DNA of 17,605 nt from the NCBI GenBank assembly GCA_964549785.1, contig CAZJXA010000054.1:1-17605 (forward strand), read 5' to 3'. The notes under the pieces are model-generated. The model saw only the letters and a program-made list of their open reading frames with translations. It had not been told where the DNA came from and did no database searches. Positions 15,391-17,605 of this stretch are shown here, one piece after another. The stretch is from JBEIUO01 sp964549785. GTDB lineage: Bacteria; Planctomycetota; Phycisphaerae; Phycisphaerales; UBA1924. The translations under genes and the position numbers were made by a program. Position 1 is the first letter of the stretch, and the number at the start of each line of letters is the position of its first letter.

Positions 15391-16867
15391 CGGAGTTATC
15401 TTCAACCACGCGGTCGTCGGTCCACCCGCCGCCCAAGGCCTTGTAGACGGCGACGATGGCGGTCGCGGAATCGAGTTCGGACTGGGCGAGTTGGTCCTGG
15501 GCCTCGTAGAGGGTTTTCTGCCCTTCGAGCACGTTCAGGTAGTCGTCGATCTCGGCGGTGAACCGGTCGGTTGCGAGATCGACCGCGCGCTGACTGGCGG
15601 CGACCGCCCCAACGAGCGATTGTCGCCGCACCTGCTCCTGATGGAAACGAACGACCGCGTTCTCGACTTCCTCGAGGGCCACGAGGATTGACTTTTCGTA
15701 GGCGAGCAGCGACTGCTCCTGACGGGCGCCGGCGACCACGATTTCGTTGCGGATCTGGCTGCGGTCGAAGAGCCGCCATCGCACCGTCGGCCCGAACGAC
15801 CAGTTGCGGGCGTTCATATCAAACTGGTCGCTGAACTCGCCCGCGGCGAAGCCGAAGCGGCCCGTGAGCGAGAATCGCGGGTAGAGATCGGCGGTTTCGA
15901 CGCCGATGCGGGCTGTCGCCGCGGCGAGTTGCCGCTCGGCCCGGCGAAGATCGGGGCGGCGGAGAAGCAGGTCGGAGGGCAGACCGAGCGGGATTTCTGC
16001 CGGGCCGGTGGGGATGGGCTTGGGCGGGCCGAGGAGCGAGATCAAGTCTGCCGGGTGCTGGCCGACTAGCACGCCCAGCCGGTGGATCGAGGCGCGGATG
16101 GAGGTTTGAAGGGCGGGGATGAGCGATTCGCGGATGGCGAGTTGGCTGCGGGATTGGGAGACTTGGAGCTCGGATGAAAGGCCCGCCTGGAACCGCGAAT
16201 CGATGAGGCCCACGCTTTCACGCTGGGCCCGGATGCTCTCGTTGACGACGAAGAGCCGACGCTGAAAGCCGCGGAGCTCGGTGTAGGTGAGCGCGGTCTC
16301 GGCGATCAGGGTGACAAGCACGTCGCGCTGGTTCTCGATGGACGCGGCGAGGTCGCCGTCGGCCGCCTCGATCTCACGCCGCACCCGGCCGAAAACGTCC
16401 AGCTCCCACGAGGCGTCGAGTCCGGTCTCAAAGAGCGTGGTATCGCCGCCGCCGTTGTCGAAGGACCCACCGTCGAGTTTGTCGCTCTCGCGGCGCCGCT
16501 CGGCGCCCGATCCCAGTTCGACGATCGGATTGAGGGCCGAGCCCGTGGCACCGCGCAAGGCCCGGGCCTCGCGCGTGCGGGCCCGCGCGATGCGGATGTC
16601 GAGGTTGCCGGCGATGGATCTCTGCACGAGACTATCGAGGGTGGTGTCGTTCATCAACGTCCACCACGTCGCCAGCGCTTCGGGCGAGGCGGGGGCGTTG
16701 GTGGCGGAGGAGGTGGCCGATCCCGGCTTCTCTGAGGGCGCGTTGAATTGGCCGGGGGTACGGATGCCGGGTCGTTGATAGTCGGGCCCGACGGTGCAGC
16801 CCGCCAGGGCCATCAGTCCTGCGGCGACGGAGACCGTGATGCGATTGATCGGTCGGGGCGGAAGCAT
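15338..16867 (-). CDS. NodT/TolC-type outer-membrane efflux lipoprotein
   Basis: The 509-residue protein is the outer-membrane channel of a tripartite efflux pump (NodT/OprM type). The N-terminus is a lipoprotein signal with lipobox LAGC and Cys24 as the likely lipidated residue, followed by CTVGPDYQRP, which is common to the family. Two outer-membrane efflux repeats follow, about 70-265 and 295-478. The second begins with the signature LLLRRPDLRRAERQL (300-314) plus IGVETADLYPRFSLTG and ends at YKALGGGW (475-482). A further 27 residues (TDDRVVEDNSASRPADAP...) form a polar tail, and its coding sequence includes the overlap with addA. The ATG at 16867 has GGAG at 16876-16873, five bases upstream. 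It lies 57 bp downstream of the membrane-fusion gene and is probably in its operon. Confidence 0.92.
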   Translation of the reverse strand: MLPPRPINRITVSVAAGLMALAGCTVGPDYQRPGIRTPGQFNAPSEKPGSATSSATNAPASPEALATWWTLMNDTTLDSLVQRSIAGNLDIRIARARTREARALRGATGSALNPIVELGSGAERRRESDKLDGGSFDNGGGDTTLFETGLDASWELDVFGRVRREIEAADGDLAASIENQRDVLVTLIAETALTYTELRGFQRRLFVVNESIRAQRESVGLIDSRFQAGLSSELQVSQSRSQLAIRESLIPALQTSIRASIHRLGVLVGQHPADLISLLGPPKPIPTGPAEIPLGLPSDLLLRRPDLRRAERQLAAATARIGVETADLYPRFSLTGRFGFAAGEFSDQFDMNARNWSFGPTVRWRLFDRSQIRNEIVVAGARQEQSLLAYEKSILVALEEVENAVVRFHQEQVRRQSLVGAVAASQRAVDLATDRFTAEIDDYLNVLEGQKTLYEAQDQLAQSELDSATAIVAVYKALGGGWTDDRVVEDNSASRPADAPSIPAEPQQE

Positions 16868-16924
16868 GCAAACTCCAGAGATCGTGATACGCGTGATTTT
16901 GGGAAAGGGGAGGCTGATTCGGGG

Positions 16925-17605
16925 TTACTTGGCGGGAAAGGGAACGATGGGAGCTTCGCGGACGAGAGATTCCGATTTGATGTAAACGTCCATCTGTTGG
17001 CCGACAAAGACCGGAAGGGAACCGCCCGGGAACGAGAAGATGACCTGCAAGACACGGGTATCCACGCGCTCGGTGGATTCGCCCGTCAGGCTGCGTTTCG
17101 GGATGACGTAGGGCTCGAAGCGGACGAACGTGAGCGGGGTTTTGAGGTCCTTGTTGCCCTTCACGAAGGCGAAGGCCTCGGCACCGGCCTTGACCCGCCA
17201 CGCTTCGTGTTCATCGACCTCGGCCCGGACGTGCAACGGATCGACCGTGCCGACCAGCATGAGGGACGAAGCGCCGGCCCCGGCCGATGCGAATTCGCCG
17301 GCGCGGATGTTGACCTGCAGGACTTTGCCGGAAACCGGAGCGGTGACGGTTCGGCGCTCGATCTCGGTGTCGATCGCCGCGAGTTCGGATTGGGCGAGCA
17401 GCACCTGGGCTTGCGCGACTTCGATGTCGACCATCCACGTTCCCGCATCGAGCAGGGCCACGTCGGCCTTCGCCTGTTCGAGCCGGGTGCGGGCGGCCGC
17501 GGCGGCGAACCGGCGGACGGAGAGTTCTTCCTGGGTGATGGCCCGCGAGTCGGAGATTTTTTCGCGGAAGGCGAGTTGGCTCTCCGAATCGGCGAGCATC
17601 GCTTC
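16925..17605 (-). CDS. HlyD/MFP-family periplasmic adaptor, C-terminal part
   Basis: The gene enters from the right edge; 226 residues to the stop are visible, and an internal ATG at 17599 is not the start. The visible part begins in the coiled-coil hairpin (AAARTRLEQAKADVALL, then VDIEVAQAQVLLAQSELAAI). It continues into the second half of the lipoyl domain (RRTVTAPVSGKVLQVNIRAG) and then a beta-barrel region (DPLHVRAEVDEHEAWRVKAG). A membrane-proximal segment follows (RFEPYVIPKRSLTGESTERV, then TRVLQVIFSF), ending at VPFPAK. Adaptors of this kind link an inner-membrane ABC or RND pump to an outer-membrane channel, and the adjacent NodT-type lipoprotein is the obvious partner. The pump gene is not in the window; it should lie upstream on the minus strand or elsewhere. 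The substrate cannot be told. Confidence 0.88.
   Translation of the reverse strand, partial: EAMLADSESQLAFREKISDSRAITQEELSVRRFAAAAARTRLEQAKADVALLDAGTWMVDIEVAQAQVLLAQSELAAIDTEIERRTVTAPVSGKVLQVNIRAGEFASAGAGASSLMLVGTVDPLHVRAEVDEHEAWRVKAGAEAFAFVKGNKDLKTPLTFVRFEPYVIPKRSLTGESTERVDTRVLQVIFSFPGGSLPVFVGQQMDVYIKSESLVREAPIVPFPAK

Overview
This window looks like chromosome from a high-GC member of the Planctomycetota, most likely the Phycisphaerae. The best lineage clue is the small membrane protein at 208..675. It carries a C-terminal zinc ribbon of the form CRACGYDLRG followed by CPECG, which I associate with planctomycete genomes. The rest fits a free-living Gram-negative bacterium: housekeeping genes, a hybrid sensor kinase, a recombinational repair helicase-nuclease and a tripartite efflux system. 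There is no sign of a prophage, insertion sequence, CRISPR array or tRNA.

Layout. (1) 3..1148, plus strand: the last 53 residues of a primary sigma factor (rpoD), a three-helix membrane protein with a zinc ribbon, then ribosomal protein L21 (rplU) with its own candidate promoter and a clear rho-independent terminator. (2) 1147..5072, minus strand: a two-gene operon. A 914-residue hybrid histidine kinase (PAS-GAF-PAS-HisKA-HATPase-REC) overlaps a CgeB-like glycosyltransferase by four bases (GTGA). (3) 5356..6729, plus: NADP-dependent isocitrate dehydrogenase. It converges on an OsmC-type peroxidase (6821..7246, minus), which lies downstream of an unrecognised protein whose C-terminal half is built from five 18-residue repeats (7427..8218, minus). 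(4) 8521..9096, plus: a cysteine dioxygenase-like cupin. (5) 9260..15390, plus: a translationally coupled addB-addA pair coding for a two-nuclease, one-helicase enzyme for processing double-strand breaks. (6) 15338..17605, minus: an outer-membrane efflux lipoprotein preceded by a truncated membrane-fusion (HlyD-type) protein. This operon continues beyond the window, and its tail overlaps the end of addA on the opposite strand.

How the parts may work together. Most units are independent core functions. The one cross-link I can see directly is a shared 20-bp dyad, ACTGACA-N6-TGTCAGT. It occurs 63 bp upstream of the repeat-protein gene (8282..8301) and again 89 bp upstream of addB (9151..9170). 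Identical arms and identical spacing suggest one regulator for both, possibly linking the uncharacterised repeat protein to DNA repair; that link is inference. I did not find a clearly new multi-gene defence or biosynthetic system. The best leads are the shared operator, the kinase-glycosyltransferase coupling, the cysteine-rich GAF domain and the lineage-restricted proteins.
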